Of a stretch of 64,000 nucleotides of DNA, positions 28,262 to 37,500 are shown piece by piece. The DNA comes from CAWGYT01 sp963826795 (lineage in GTDB: Bacteria > Planctomycetota > Planctomycetia > Pirellulales > Pirellulaceae). The notes below the pieces were generated by a model. That model did not search any database, was not told the origin of the DNA, and saw nothing but the letters and a program-made list of their open reading frames with translations. Each line of letters begins with the position of its first letter. The first letter of the stretch is position 1. Location of the stretch: the NCBI GenBank assembly GCA_963826795.1, contig CAWGYT010000019.1, forward strand, positions 1 through 64,000, in the 5' to 3' direction. The position numbers and the translations under genes are program-made.

Positions 28262-29053
28262 TTACGAGCCTGTCTCGAGATTTTTCCGGGTGTCCTCCGT
28301 GCCTCGGAGTTGAAGCCCGTGCGTCCCCGCGGCAGCCGGGCTCATCCACCCGTCTTCCATTTCGTAATTCGTGTCGAACACATCCAGCGCTCGCTGGTCG
28401 TGGGTGACCACGATCACGGCGGCTCCCGTATCGTGGGCAACGCGCGCGAAGAGCTCCATGACCTGCCGCCCGCGTTGGCCATCCAGGGCCGCGGTCGGCT
28501 CGTCGGCCAGGATCACGCTGGGCTGATTGGCGAGGGCCCGAGCGACGGCAACCCGCTGTTGCTGCCCCCCGGACAACATCGACGGAAAATTGTCGGCACG
28601 ATCGTGAACTCCCAGGTACTCCAGCAACTCCCACGCACGGCGGCGAGCGGCGGCGCGTGCGGTTCCATTCAGTTCGAGCGCCACCTGCACATTTTCGACG
28701 GCCGTCAGAAACGGGATCAGGTTCGATTTTTGGAACACGAAACCGACGTGTCGACGCCGAAAGGCACGCAAGTCGGTATGTGCCTTCGGACCGTCCAGGA
28801 CCAACGTTCCCCCAATCCGGATCTGCCCCGAGGTCGGTGGGTTAATGAGGCCGACGGCGGTCAGAAAGGTCGATTTCCCGGCGCCGCTCGGCCCCAACAG
28901 CGCGACCACCTCGCCGCGCCGCACGTTCATCGTGCAGTCCCGCATCGCGATCACTTCGGTGTTGCCACTGCCGTAAATCTTTGTCAGCCGCTCGGCTTCG
29001 ATCGCAAGTTGACTCGCAGGGACCAGCCGGCTTGAGTTGCTTTCGATTTCCAT
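28262..29053 (-). CDS. ABC transporter ATPase (DevA/MacB/LolD-type)
   Basis: The 263-residue ATPase has Walker A GPSGAGKS (about residues 54-61), the Q-loop in GFVFQKSNLIPFL, signature LSGGQQQRVAVARAL, Walker B VILADEPTA and the switch His in VIVVTHDQRAL. The family sits on top of FtsX/MacB-type permeases, here the gene directly upstream on the same strand, with a HlyD-like adaptor before it. Together they form a DevBCA-like tripartite exporter. The C-terminal tail (about residues 235-263) is variable. Its start lies inside the read-through end of the permease frame, a sign that the permease gene's 3' end is frameshifted. Confidence 0.9.
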   Translation of the reverse strand: MEIESNSSRLVPASQLAIEAERLTKIYGSGNTEVIAMRDCTMNVRRGEVVALLGPSGAGKSTFLTAVGLINPPTSGQIRIGGTLVLDGPKAHTDLRAFRRRHVGFVFQKSNLIPFLTAVENVQVALELNGTARAAARRRAWELLEYLGVHDRADNFPSMLSGGQQQRVAVARALANQPSVILADEPTAALDGQRGRQVMELFARVAHDTGAAVIVVTHDQRALDVFDTNYEMEDGWMSPAAAGTHGLQLRGTEDTRKNLETGS

Positions 29054-30287
29054 TGGGACTGACCCCGCCTGACATCAAGAGAGCGCAGTCGTTGGGTGAA
29101 ATCTGGATGGCCTTCCAGATCCCGAGCAAGCTGGAAGCGACGGAAATCACCAGCACGATGCCCGCCAGTTGCAGGAGGTCGCCTTCTCGCAAGAGCACGC
29201 GGCGGGGAAACAGCGGGAAGATCTGTTGTCCAACCAATAGCGCGATCAGATACCCCATAACGCCCAGCAGGAGCGCTTGCTGCAGAATCAGGCCCAAGAT
29301 GACGCGGTTCGGCGCTCCGATCAACTTGAGCAGCGCCAGGGAGTGAATCTTGTCGAGCGTCATCGTGTAGAGGATCAGGGCCATGACGATCGCGGCGATC
29401 ACGGTCAGCAACACGCGAAACAGACCAATCTGCCGCCGGATCTTCTGAACGGTTCCCCGCAGCAGCAGTTCCTGTTGTCCTTCGTGTGTGTAGACCGACA
29501 CGTCGCTCCAGCCTGCCAGAATCGCCCGCACGGATTCCCGGTCGGCACCGGGCGCCAGCGTGACCATCACGGCACTGACCTGGGGTCGCGACGTGGCCGG
29601 CAATTGGCTCGTTTGGCGCGTCGCATTTTCCAGTAGGCGAGGTTGTTGCGTGCCCAGGTCGCTGCGTTGGGCCCGCGCCAACCGCGCTGCCCGCTCGAGC
29701 CGAATCGCTTCGCCCGAGCTGTCGAACTGGATCGACTGCGCGTCGGAAACCGTAAAAAAAGCCAACCCGTCCCCGCCCGAGCCGATCATGTTGGCGGTGA
29801 TCCCGACGACGCGATACGTCTCTTTGCCCAGCGGTATCGCCTCGCCCAAGGCCAGACCCAATGAGCGGTCGGCGATCATTTCAAAATGGTTTTGACGAAG
29901 CGGGCGGCCCGCAATCAGGGGCAGCCAATCGCCGTTGTCGGTGGGCCAACTCAGCCCCAGCACCGCGATCCGGAGCGGCTTGCCATGCCGCTGTCGCTGA
30001 ATCGTATGGTAGACAAACTCGCGCGTCGCTTGAACGCCAGGAACCGCCAGGGCGCGATGAACCAGATTGGACGGCACACGCGAGATTTCCGCAAACGGAC
30101 CTCGCGTATCGCGTTGGACGATCCACAAGTCGGCGTCCAGTTGGTCAATCAGCAACGTTGCGTCCTCCACGACCCCGCGATAGATCCCGCCCATCCCCAT
30201 CACAATCATCAAGAGCATTCCGACGCCCAGCACGGTAAGTGCAAACCGCCCGAGGTTATGCCGAATGTCTTTCGTTGCGAGGTTCAT
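28842..30287 (-). CDS. FtsX/DevC-type ABC transporter permease, C-terminus probably frameshifted
   Basis: The start ATG at 30287 follows the HlyD stop by 2 nt. The first membrane helix (FALTVLGVGMLLMIVMGMGG, about residues 16-35) is followed by a large extracytoplasmic domain, then three helices (VLLTVIAAIVMALILYTM, LGVMGYLIALLVGQQIFPLF, LAGIVLVISVASSLLGIWKA). This 1+3 layout is that of the FtsX/MacB/DevC permeases. The normal end is close after ISPNDCAL. Instead the frame runs on for about 210 nt into the ATPase gene with noncoding-looking Arg-rich sequence. One base shift would give a stop at 29075-29077, 22 bp before the ATPase start. Function: export driven by the downstream ATPase. Confidence 0.85.
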   Translation of the reverse strand: MNLATKDIRHNLGRFALTVLGVGMLLMIVMGMGGIYRGVVEDATLLIDQLDADLWIVQRDTRGPFAEISRVPSNLVHRALAVPGVQATREFVYHTIQRQRHGKPLRIAVLGLSWPTDNGDWLPLIAGRPLRQNHFEMIADRSLGLALGEAIPLGKETYRVVGITANMIGSGGDGLAFFTVSDAQSIQFDSSGEAIRLERAARLARAQRSDLGTQQPRLLENATRQTSQLPATSRPQVSAVMVTLAPGADRESVRAILAGWSDVSVYTHEGQQELLLRGTVQKIRRQIGLFRVLLTVIAAIVMALILYTMTLDKIHSLALLKLIGAPNRVILGLILQQALLLGVMGYLIALLVGQQIFPLFPRRVLLREGDLLQLAGIVLVISVASSLLGIWKAIQISPNDCALLMSGGVSPNGNRKQLKPAGPCESTCDRSRAADKDLRQWQHRSDRDAGLHDERAARRGGRAVGAERRREIDLSDRRRPH

Positions 30288-30289
30288 GG

Positions 30290-31435
30290 TCACTTAACTC
30301 GCCGTCCCGCGAAAAGTGCCCCGCCGAGATCGATCGGCATGATCAACTCTTCGTCGTCCACTAGACCGCGCGTGACCTCGATGCCCTGCCGCCCTTCCAG
30401 ACCCAGTTCCAGCGGCCGCCAGACGGCGCGGTCCGCGATCCGGACGTAAACACCGGTTTGGCCGGCGCGAGAAACCACGTAGGCCGGCGGAACGGCCAGC
30501 GCGTCAGCTCGCCGATCCACCTCAAGGTAGACTTCGGCCCGTTGCCCGACGGCCCAATGTTCGGGCAATTCCAGCAGTCGCACGTCGACAATGAACTCGC
30601 GCGTCTCACGATCGGCCTCACGGCCCAGACGCGCGAGGGTCCCAGGATAGGACCGTTCGGGCTCGGATCGAAACAAAACGCGAGCGGGCTGGCCGATCTC
30701 GAGGCGAGCCATTTCGGTCTCATCGACCCAGGCCGAGATCCAGATTTCCTCGGTCGCGATCAGCGTCAGGATGCTGCTGCCCGGCACGACCACGTCGCCC
30801 GCATTGCGCAGCCGCCGCACGATCAGGCCGTCAAAGGGTGCCGTGACGGTCGCATCCGACAGTCGCGTCTGTTCGTAGCCCAGTGTCTTCTGAGCCGTAA
30901 TCAGTTCCTTTTGGCCTTCATTGATCGCCGCATCGGCCCGCGACACGCCCGCGCTGGCAATCGCCAGGGCCTCGGTCGCCTTGTCCAGCTCCTCCTGGCT
31001 GGCCGCGTTCTGCCGCACCAGCACCTCGATTCGCTGATAGTTTTTCTGAGCTTGCTCCAGCACTGCGGTCGCACGGTCCCGGTCACTCTCCAGTCGCCGG
31101 ATGGCCGCCTCGGCCGATTGCTGGTTCGCCTCCGCGATCTCGACGCGCTGCTTCAGCTCGTCGTCCTCCAGGCGAACCAACTCCTGACCGGCTTCGACCG
31201 AATCCCCCTGATCCACACGCACTTCGGAAATCCGAGCCGCGATCTTGGGACTGATCGAGACCTGCACGCGAGCCTCGAGCGTGCCCGTCCCCATCACTTC
31301 GGCGACCAGCGAAATGGGCTGCACGCGATGCGATTTGACAGCCGTCGGTTTCCAGCGAACCCAAGCCGCGATGGCGGCAATCAGGCCCAACACGACACCC
31401 AGCCGCAACAGTCGATTGAACCACGTCTTCAACAT
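30290..31435 (-). CDS. HlyD/MacA-type membrane fusion (efflux adaptor) protein
   Basis: The 381-residue protein has an N-terminal membrane anchor (LLRLGVVLGLIAAIAAWVRW), a split lipoyl/barrel-sandwich domain (SPKIAARISEVRVDQGDSVEAGQELVRLEDDEL and ATVTAPFDGLIVRRLRNAGDVVVPG), and a long helical hairpin between them (about residues 95-190, rich in heptads). A beta-barrel with ISAWVDETEMARLEIGQPARV completes it. It is the first gene of a three-gene minus-strand operon with permease and ATPase, overlapping or spaced by a few bases, so the products form a tripartite exporter. Cargo is not predictable. A miniature element lies just upstream of its start (31457-31645) and may carry or displace its promoter. 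Confidence 0.9.
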   Translation of the reverse strand: MLKTWFNRLLRLGVVLGLIAAIAAWVRWKPTAVKSHRVQPISLVAEVMGTGTLEARVQVSISPKIAARISEVRVDQGDSVEAGQELVRLEDDELKQRVEIAEANQQSAEAAIRRLESDRDRATAVLEQAQKNYQRIEVLVRQNAASQEELDKATEALAIASAGVSRADAAINEGQKELITAQKTLGYEQTRLSDATVTAPFDGLIVRRLRNAGDVVVPGSSILTLIATEEIWISAWVDETEMARLEIGQPARVLFRSEPERSYPGTLARLGREADRETREFIVDVRLLELPEHWAVGQRAEVYLEVDRRADALAVPPAYVVSRAGQTGVYVRIADRAVWRPLELGLEGRQGIEVTRGLVDDEELIMPIDLGGALFAGRRVK

Positions 31436-31456
31436 CGTCTCCGCGAAGGTTGAGTT

Positions 31457-31645
31457 AAAAAGGGGTCAGGACTTTTATCGTCGGACGCTGGGCAAGGTAG
31501 GAAAAGTCTCGGCCTCAGTCCGAGTGGTTGTCCGCTAAACACCAGGTCGATTACGGTCTCGGACGGTTCTTGGCCACAAGCAACCGCGTGATTGGTTTCT
31601 CTAGTATTCCCAATTTTTCCACAGAAAAAGACCTGACCCCTTTTT
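31457..31645. mobile_element. Miniature inverted-repeat element, diverged copy 3
   Basis: The left end aaaaaggggtcaggac and the right end gacctgacccctttttg are inverted repeats. The interior matches the 20.1-kb copies at scattered positions (ctcggcctcagtccgag against ctggcctcagcccgag, and similar spacing). Length is 189 bp against about 186 bp. It inserts in the spacer between the HlyD operon and a small Cys-rich gene. The minus-strand frame with KSPDPF is also open in this copy despite many base changes. Confidence 0.68.
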
Positions 31646-31770
31646 GCATGATCATAGCAATTTGTCGCCTCGTTCACGACCGGACGGACGGCCCGCACCG
31701 TGCTCTTCGGGATCGCCCTGCTGCACGACGGGGTGGCTTTGCGGTAAATTGAGGGCGAAGTCACGCGATT

Positions 31771-31787
31771 GTTCGAGTCACTCGAAC
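31771..31787. promoter_or_regulatory. 17-bp perfect palindrome upstream of the small Cys-rich gene
   Basis: The sequence gttcgagtcactcgaac has 8-bp arms that match perfectly around a central C. It lies 70 bp before the start of the Cys-rich protein. It could be an operator for a dimeric regulator or part of a hairpin; no T-tract follows, so a terminator is less likely. Confidence 0.4.
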
Positions 31788-31857
31788 GCCCTACCCGCCG
31801 CGCCGCCCTCCTCAGCCGTGCGACCGGCCGAGGTTGACCGCCAGCAAGGAGAGAATC

Positions 31858-32058
31858 ATGCCCTGCGTCCACCTGCAGCAACTGTACGAATACTGTGGTA
31901 AAGAGGGAGTCAAACTGAGCAGCTCGGATCTGATTCACATCGTTTGCAGCCAATGCGGCAAGCAGGAAGTGTGCCCGTCGACGCTGAGCGAGCACTACGA
32001 CGAACCGGAACAAGATCCGCCGCAGACCGCCCCGAGCCACGATCGCATCGGAATGTGA
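31858..32058 (+). CDS. Small Cys-rich (zinc-ribbon-like) protein, 66 aa
   Basis: The ATG at 31858 has a strong ribosome binding site (aaggaga). The 66-residue product has five cysteines, C3, C13, C30, C33 and C39, with IVCSQCGKQEVCPS suggesting a zinc-binding knuckle. The acidic Pro-rich tail is likely disordered. I do not recognise the family. Small size, good initiation signal and a palindrome upstream argue for a real gene. It converges on the acid phosphatase gene with 25 bp between the stops. Confidence 0.6.
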   Translation: MPCVHLQQLYEYCGKEGVKLSSSDLIHIVCSQCGKQEVCPSTLSEHYDEPEQDPPQTAPSHDRIGM

Positions 32059-32083
32059 CTGCGGACCGCCGGCAAGTCAGCGA

Positions 32084-33493
32084 TCACTCGGGGACACGCT
32101 CACGCACGTCAGGGATTTTTTCGACCAATCGATTGGGCAGGCCGGGTCGTTTCAGCAGGGCAAAGCCGTCGTATTTTTCGCCGGTCGCCGTCTTGGCCTC
32201 GAAGTCGAGACGATCAGGTGCGACGTGGAGGATTTGGTACAGCTGCGTGTCCTGCGCAGTGCGCCGCACGAAGCGACGTCGCTCCAGCTTGTACATCTTC
32301 GGCCCGCTAACCGACACGACATACATCGTGCCAGATTCCGGACTTTGCTGCGCCACGCCGGTGCTCACGTTCTCGACGGTCAACAATCGGGAGCGGGCAT
32401 AGGTGTGGTCGTGCCCCTGGAGCACGATGTCGACCTTGTACTTGTCGAAGATCGGCATCCAGAGCGCCCGCAGTTCCTCATTGTCTCGCCCCACAGCGGA
32501 AGAATACATCGGGTGATGAAAGGTCAGAATGGTCCAGGGCCGATCGTTGCCGGCGAGTACTTTCTCGAGCCACTCGACCTGCTCTTCCTGACGCTCGTTG
32601 GAATTCAAGCAAACGATCCGGGCACACTGGTAGTCGATCCAGTAGACGGTTTCTTCAAGTCCCTTCGGCCCATGTTCGGGAAAGGCAAAGCCGGGCCGCC
32701 AATACTTAGAGAGCCCTCGGTCGTATTCGTGATTTCCGGGCGTGGCAAGGCACGGCGTCCCGCGATGGATGAAACCGCCCGCCTCGTGCCATTCGGCCCA
32801 TTCCGCGTCGCGGTTTGCGCGATTCACCAGGTCGCCTGCGTGCAGCAGAAACGATGCGCGGGGAGCGTCCCGATACGCCTCACGAACGACCCGCGACCAG
32901 TGGCTCTTGAGATCGTTTTGAGCGTCTCCGAAGTAGATAAACGTAAAGGGCAACGGCTGCTCGCTCGCCGTCGAGAACTGATTCCATTCGCTCCAATTAA
33001 CTCCGTCGCCGACACGGTATGCGTACGTCGTGGCGGGTGTAAGGCCTTCGAATTGCACGGTATGGTAGTGCGCCGTCCATCCCAGATCGCTCTTCACTTT
33101 GCGAACCATTCCTGGCATCGTGACGCGGCTTCCGACGAAGGACGGTCCCGGCCCGGAGACAGCGATTTCGGCAACGCCCTGGTGGACCGAATCATCCGTC
33201 ATCCAGGTCACGGATTGCGAGGTCGCCGGCTCGGCCGTCCAGGTCAACACGATCCGCGTCGGGATGGCCGTTGGACGATGAGCGACTTCGTCCGGCACGG
33301 GTGCGACGGCGCGTGAGTGGCCGGATGCATCCTCGTGGGCGGCAAGGGGGCTCGCGAGCGAGATGGTGCAGGCCATTCCGAGCACGAGTGAGGCCGCGAG
33401 GCGCGTTCGATTGAATCCTTGTCGTCGCGCGGGCTGCACACCGCACGCCGCGAGTCCAGCCACAAGGGGCGATTGTCTCACTTCTCGGGTCAT
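32084..33493 (-). CDS. Exported purple acid phosphatase-like metallophosphoesterase
   Basis: The 469-residue protein has a long basic leader with a hydrophobic stretch (LAASLVLGMACTISLASPLAA), a fibronectin-like N-terminal domain (about residues 78-175) and a calcineurin-like phosphoesterase domain. The metal motifs appear in order: YFGDAQND, HAGDLV, ATPGNHEYD, TFHHPMYSS and LQGHDHTYAR, so all five motif blocks of the purple acid phosphatase family are present. The likely role is periplasmic or secreted phosphomonoesterase supplying phosphate. The true start could be at a downstream ATG nearer the signal segment. It stands alone, followed by a repeat-rich spacer. Confidence 0.9.
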   Translation of the reverse strand: MTREVRQSPLVAGLAACGVQPARRQGFNRTRLAASLVLGMACTISLASPLAAHEDASGHSRAVAPVPDEVAHRPTAIPTRIVLTWTAEPATSQSVTWMTDDSVHQGVAEIAVSGPGPSFVGSRVTMPGMVRKVKSDLGWTAHYHTVQFEGLTPATTYAYRVGDGVNWSEWNQFSTASEQPLPFTFIYFGDAQNDLKSHWSRVVREAYRDAPRASFLLHAGDLVNRANRDAEWAEWHEAGGFIHRGTPCLATPGNHEYDRGLSKYWRPGFAFPEHGPKGLEETVYWIDYQCARIVCLNSNERQEEQVEWLEKVLAGNDRPWTILTFHHPMYSSAVGRDNEELRALWMPIFDKYKVDIVLQGHDHTYARSRLLTVENVSTGVAQQSPESGTMYVVSVSGPKMYKLERRRFVRRTAQDTQLYQILHVAPDRLDFEAKTATGEKYDGFALLKRPGLPNRLVEKIPDVRERVPE

Positions 33494-33627
33494 CCTTTCG
33501 GTTCCTTTTTTTCGCTGCGACCGACCGCTTATCGCGACGAAGCGGGGAATCCCCCCTGCCTTGTCACGCGGCGCGTAGTGTGCCGCAGTTTAGTCATCGG
33601 TCGCGCTAATTTCACCCCGACTCGTGC

Positions 33628-33692
33628 CTCCCCGGATAGTCCAACGGGAAGAGTGCTCGGTACGCCGTTGCGACGAATCTGAGACTCCCGCG
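33628..33692 (+). pseudogene. Possible decayed tRNA (5' half tRNA-like)
   Basis: The piece ccccggatagtccaacgggaag resembles an acceptor strand followed by a D-arm of Gln/Glu-type tRNAs (gata gtcc-aacgg-ga). Further on, gacgaatctgag loosely matches a T-arm and actcccgcggg could pair with the first strand. The stretch is about 10 nt too short and the anticodon arm is not foldable to a normal form. It is at best a tRNA fragment, perhaps left by an integrated element. Confidence 0.25.
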
Positions 33693-33764
33693 GGCGGGTG
33701 AGGGCTGAGCCTCTCGCAAGGGGCGAGGCCCCCTCATCCAGCCTTCGGCCACCTTCTCCCGCGT
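33691..33764. repeat. Second copy of the palindromic intergenic repeat
   Basis: The arms cgggcgggtgagggc and ccctcatccagccttcggcc, then caccttctcccgcg, match the end of the cluster at 5988-6057 with a few substitutions, including compensating changes in the inner stem. It is a dispersed extragenic repeat capable of forming a hairpin. Confidence 0.65.
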
Positions 33765-33814
33765 CGAGATCGTACACCTCTTAAGTGCTTTCTTTGTGAG
33801 GGATTTGGCTTGTT

Positions 33815-33871
33815 CGTTGTGGGCGAAAAGCGTGGGGGGATACGGGGCAAGTACGAACCGTCCGGTTTCGG
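33815..33871. repeat. 57-bp direct repeat, copy 1
   Basis: The sequence from cgttgtgggcgaaaagcgtg to the final ccgtccggtttcgg recurs 315 bp downstream at 34130-34186 with a single mismatch. Between them lies a minisatellite-like tract. It is not coding by any sign I can see. Confidence 0.9.
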
Positions 33872-33884
33872 ATACTGGACAAAG

Positions 33885-34060
33885 ATCCAGACACAAAGAT
33901 CCACAAAGATCCAGACGGTCTACTTTGCGTTTGGCTCGCCGGGTATCCGGGTGTCTCGACGAAAACTCCAGACGAAAACTCCAGACGGTCTATCACGAAA
34001 ACTCCAGAAAACTCCAGACGGTCTATCAAACAAAGCTCCAGACCCAGCACTCGATGCCCC
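33885..34060. repeat. Scrambled minisatellite tract (agatcc / actccagacggtctat units)
   Basis: Partial copies of acaaagatccagac and of gaaaactccagacggtctat recur in irregular order and length between the two 57-bp repeats. The pattern looks like slippage on short units around a shared ccagacggtcta core. No gene is apparent. Confidence 0.6.
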
Positions 34061-34095
34061 TCACATCACCTTCTGCGCATTTGCCGTAAGTCGCC

Positions 34096-34186
34096 TCGAA
34101 AAAGAGACCTGACCCCTTTTCGCGCGGGTCGTTGTGGGCGAAAAGCGTGGGGGGATACTGGGCAAGTACGAACCGTCCGGTTTCGG
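34096..34186. repeat. Miniature-element right end followed by 57-bp direct repeat, copy 2
   Basis: At 34096-34121, cgaaaaagagacctgacccc and tttt match the right terminus of the miniature element family, without a left partner. The 57-bp repeat copy 2 follows at 34130-34186. From 34187 to 34590 I see no gene: two short open frames exist but have no motif, and the channel start is at 34591. Confidence 0.6.
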
Positions 34187-34590
34187 TGGCGGCTCTTGTG
34201 GGGCCACGTCCGTGACATCGATCGACTGGACGATGTCGCTTGGCGTCTGCGAATGCCCGTTCGATATTTCTTAACCTCCACCGCGCAAACATGTTAAGAG
34301 CGGCACGGTCTCCCAGATGGAGGGTAACGTCCGGCCGCCCGACGCACGGTGGACCGGAGTGCCGGCAAGCAAGCTGAGGGCATCGGTCCGTTCCGTCAAT
34401 TGCAGCTTTGGCGAGCGCGGAATGCGTATTCCGGCGTCATCGCTCTCGACCTCGATGGCACCTCTCGATATGCTCCGCCCGCCACGGGCCAATGTCGCCC
34501 ACGAACATCGCGTTCCCAATCGGGACGCTGCCGTCTTTTTCTTCGTCGTGCTCCGTGAAAATACGACTCGTTACTCAAACGGATTTCCCT

Positions 34591-37500
34591 ATGCGCCCCG
34601 TGTTTTGTTGCTTTTTGATTGTGACCGGACTGCTGTGTTTTGGGAGGCATTCGGCGGCGGATCCGCCGGCGTCCACCAGCAGTCGCAGCGGCAATCCGCT
34701 CCGCCGCCTCGACGCGGCACCGCGTGTCCCGGCGGAGGCTGTTGGGCAGCCGCCGGCGGCAATGGCCGAGATTTCACAACCTCCGGTCCAAGCCGCGCCG
34801 GCAGCGCCAGTTGCCCCAGGAACCACTTCGGCCCCAATCACGAATCCGACCGCTCCGTCGCCTCGCGTCCCCGAGCCGACGTCAGAGACCACGGCTTCTT
34901 CCGAGGCAGCCAATCCCGTGCTGCCCGCCGCGGCGTCGCCGGCGCCGGGCGAGGTCGTCACAGCGGCGCGGATCGCCGAAATCATCAAAGCCGTGCGTGA
35001 ATCGACCTCACTCACCGAAGAGATCAAGGCCGACCTGCTGAAGCGATATCAAGCTCAAAACGACCTGCTTCAAACCGTGGAAGACTCGCAGCGCAAGATT
35101 GCGCAGTACGAGCACGAAATGCAGGAGAGCGTGGCGCGGATCGAAAAGGTACGACTTCAGCTGGCGGCCTCCCCACCGGACCCGACGGTCGAGGCGTACC
35201 GCGACAAGAACCTGGCGGAACTGGAAACGCTTTTGCTGGAAGTGGAGTCGCGGTTGACCAACTCGCGCAAGAGTCTTGCCGAGCGTGAGGCCGAGTTGAA
35301 GAATCGGGCGGAGCGGCGAGCCGAGCTTTCCAAAAAAGTCGAGGAGACGAAGCAACGGGTCGCGGAATGCGAACAGGAGCTGACCGTTCCGGCCCCGCAG
35401 GGCGAGGCGGCGGAACTGACCGCGATCCGTCGAATTGAACTGGAGACTCGACGCGTTTTCCTCAGCGGCCAAATCGACCTGTACCAGGCCGAAATCCGCC
35501 GAGCGGACAAGCTGGCCGAATTCTTTCCCCTGCAGCGCGACCTCGTCAAACGCGAAACCAATGTCCTTGAAAAAGAAGTGGCTCACGTGCAGGGCCTGGT
35601 GGACCGAGCTCGAAAACTGGAATCGGAACGCCAAGCGCGTGAGGCACGTCGCCAGGCGGAACTCGCCGATCCGGCGATCCGTGACCTCGCGGAGCACAAC
35701 GCGACGCTCGCCGAAAAACGGAAACGAATCGCCGAGAAGATCACGCTGGTCTCGGGAGAGGTCAAAGAGATCCAAAAACAGTTGGATCAGCTGACCGATG
35801 ACTTTCAACGCGCTCAGGACAAAGTTGACAAAGCCGGGCACTCAACCATCGTCGGCCTGATGCTCCGACGTCAATATGACAACTTGCCCAGCCTGCAGCG
35901 ATCCGAGCAACGACTCAGATACATCCAGCGCGAAACACCTGTGATCAGTCTGGACCGACTCGAACTGGAGGAGCAGCGAACGGCGCTGGGTGATTTGGAT
36001 CAAGTCCAAGAACAAATCATGAAAACGCTGGATGCAAATCTCAGTAGCCAGCATGGCGAACATCTGCAGCTGACGGTGCACGAATTGCTGGGCACCAAGC
36101 GGGACTTGCTGGATAAGCTCAACAGCGAGCTGGATGCCTACTTGCTTGACCTGAGCGAGTTGGAGACGAGCAACCGCGAACTGATTCAGAAGGCCGATGC
36201 GTTTCGTACGTTTATTGACGAGCACGTGCTTTGGATTCGCAGTGCCGAATCTTTGGATTATGGGCAATTGAAAGATGCGCTGGTCGGTCTGAAGGCGCTG
36301 GCCAACCCGCAAGCCTGGCTGGAGCTCGTCAAGAGCTCGGGCTGGGACACGTTGAGCGAGCCCTTGATGGCGGCCGGCGTCTTGGCGGCGGTGCTGCTGT
36401 TGATCAGCTTCCACGCTCGGCTGCGGCGCAGAATCCGAGCTCTGTGCGAAACCCGATCCAACAGCATCGGCTGGAAGTTCCTTCCGTCGATTCGGGCGCT
36501 GCTCTGGACGGTGGTCGTGACCGCCGAAGGGCCACTCTTGGCATGGTACGTTGGCTGGCGAATGACATCCGCCGACCACGTCTCGGAACTCGGAATGGCT
36601 TTGGGACCCGCCTTGCAGTACGGGGCGGCGTTAAGCTGGCTGAGCGGATTCCTGCGTTCGATTTGCCGTCCTAACGGCGTGGCGGAAACCTTTTTCGACT
36701 GGCCAGGCTCGGGACTTCGGCCCGCGCGGCACGCCCTGCGCTGGCTGACCTGGCTGGGGTTGCCCTTGGCCAGCCTGGTCATCATCACCCAAGTCTTTAA
36801 TCAGGGCGAATGGTCCGATTCGCTGGGACGCTTCGCCTTCGTGGCCGTGATGCTGCTGCTGGCCTTCTTCAGCCAAGTGACGCTGGGAGGCCGACGTCAT
36901 GTTTTCCGCGAGGCCGTCGCGCGAGATCCGAAGGGATGGCTCAGCCGAATGCGATGGATCACGCTTGCGGCGGGTTTGGCGATTCCCGCCGTGCTTGCCG
37001 TGCTCGCGGTCATCGGCTACTACTACTCCGCTCAGCAATTGGCGATTCGGCTGCAAGCGACTTTGGCGTTGGGACTGGTCTGCTTACTGGTGCACGCCGT
37101 GGTCTCCCGCTGGTTTGTCGTGAAGCGGCGAAGACTGGCCATGGAGCAAGCCCGCGAGCGGCAGTTGGCACAGCAGGCCAGTCAGGACGCGGGCGATTCC
37201 GCTCCCAGTCCCTTGCCGGTGGTCGCCAGTTCCGAAACCGACTGGGCCGCAGTTCATGAGCGGCTCCGCGTGCTGCTGCGGCACGCCGTAACCGTCTCGG
37301 TTGTCGGTGGCATTTTCTTGATTTGGTCGGATGTGCTGCCGGCGTTGAAAATCCTGGATCGGGTGGAGCTCTGGTCCCAAGTCGTCGAGGTGACCGAAAA
37401 TTACAACGACGCGAACGATGCTCCGGTCAGCAATACGCGGCGGGAGATCGTCCGCACGACACTGCGACACGCCTTGGTCGCGTCCGTTGTCCTACTGGCC

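Noticed and set aside
32225..33316. A 363-residue plus-strand open frame
   Set aside because: Shadow of the purple acid phosphatase, whose five metal motifs are on the minus strand.
33815..34186. CRISPR array
   Set aside because: Only two copies of the long repeat, 315 bp apart, with irregular internal repeats and no uniform spacers or cas genes.
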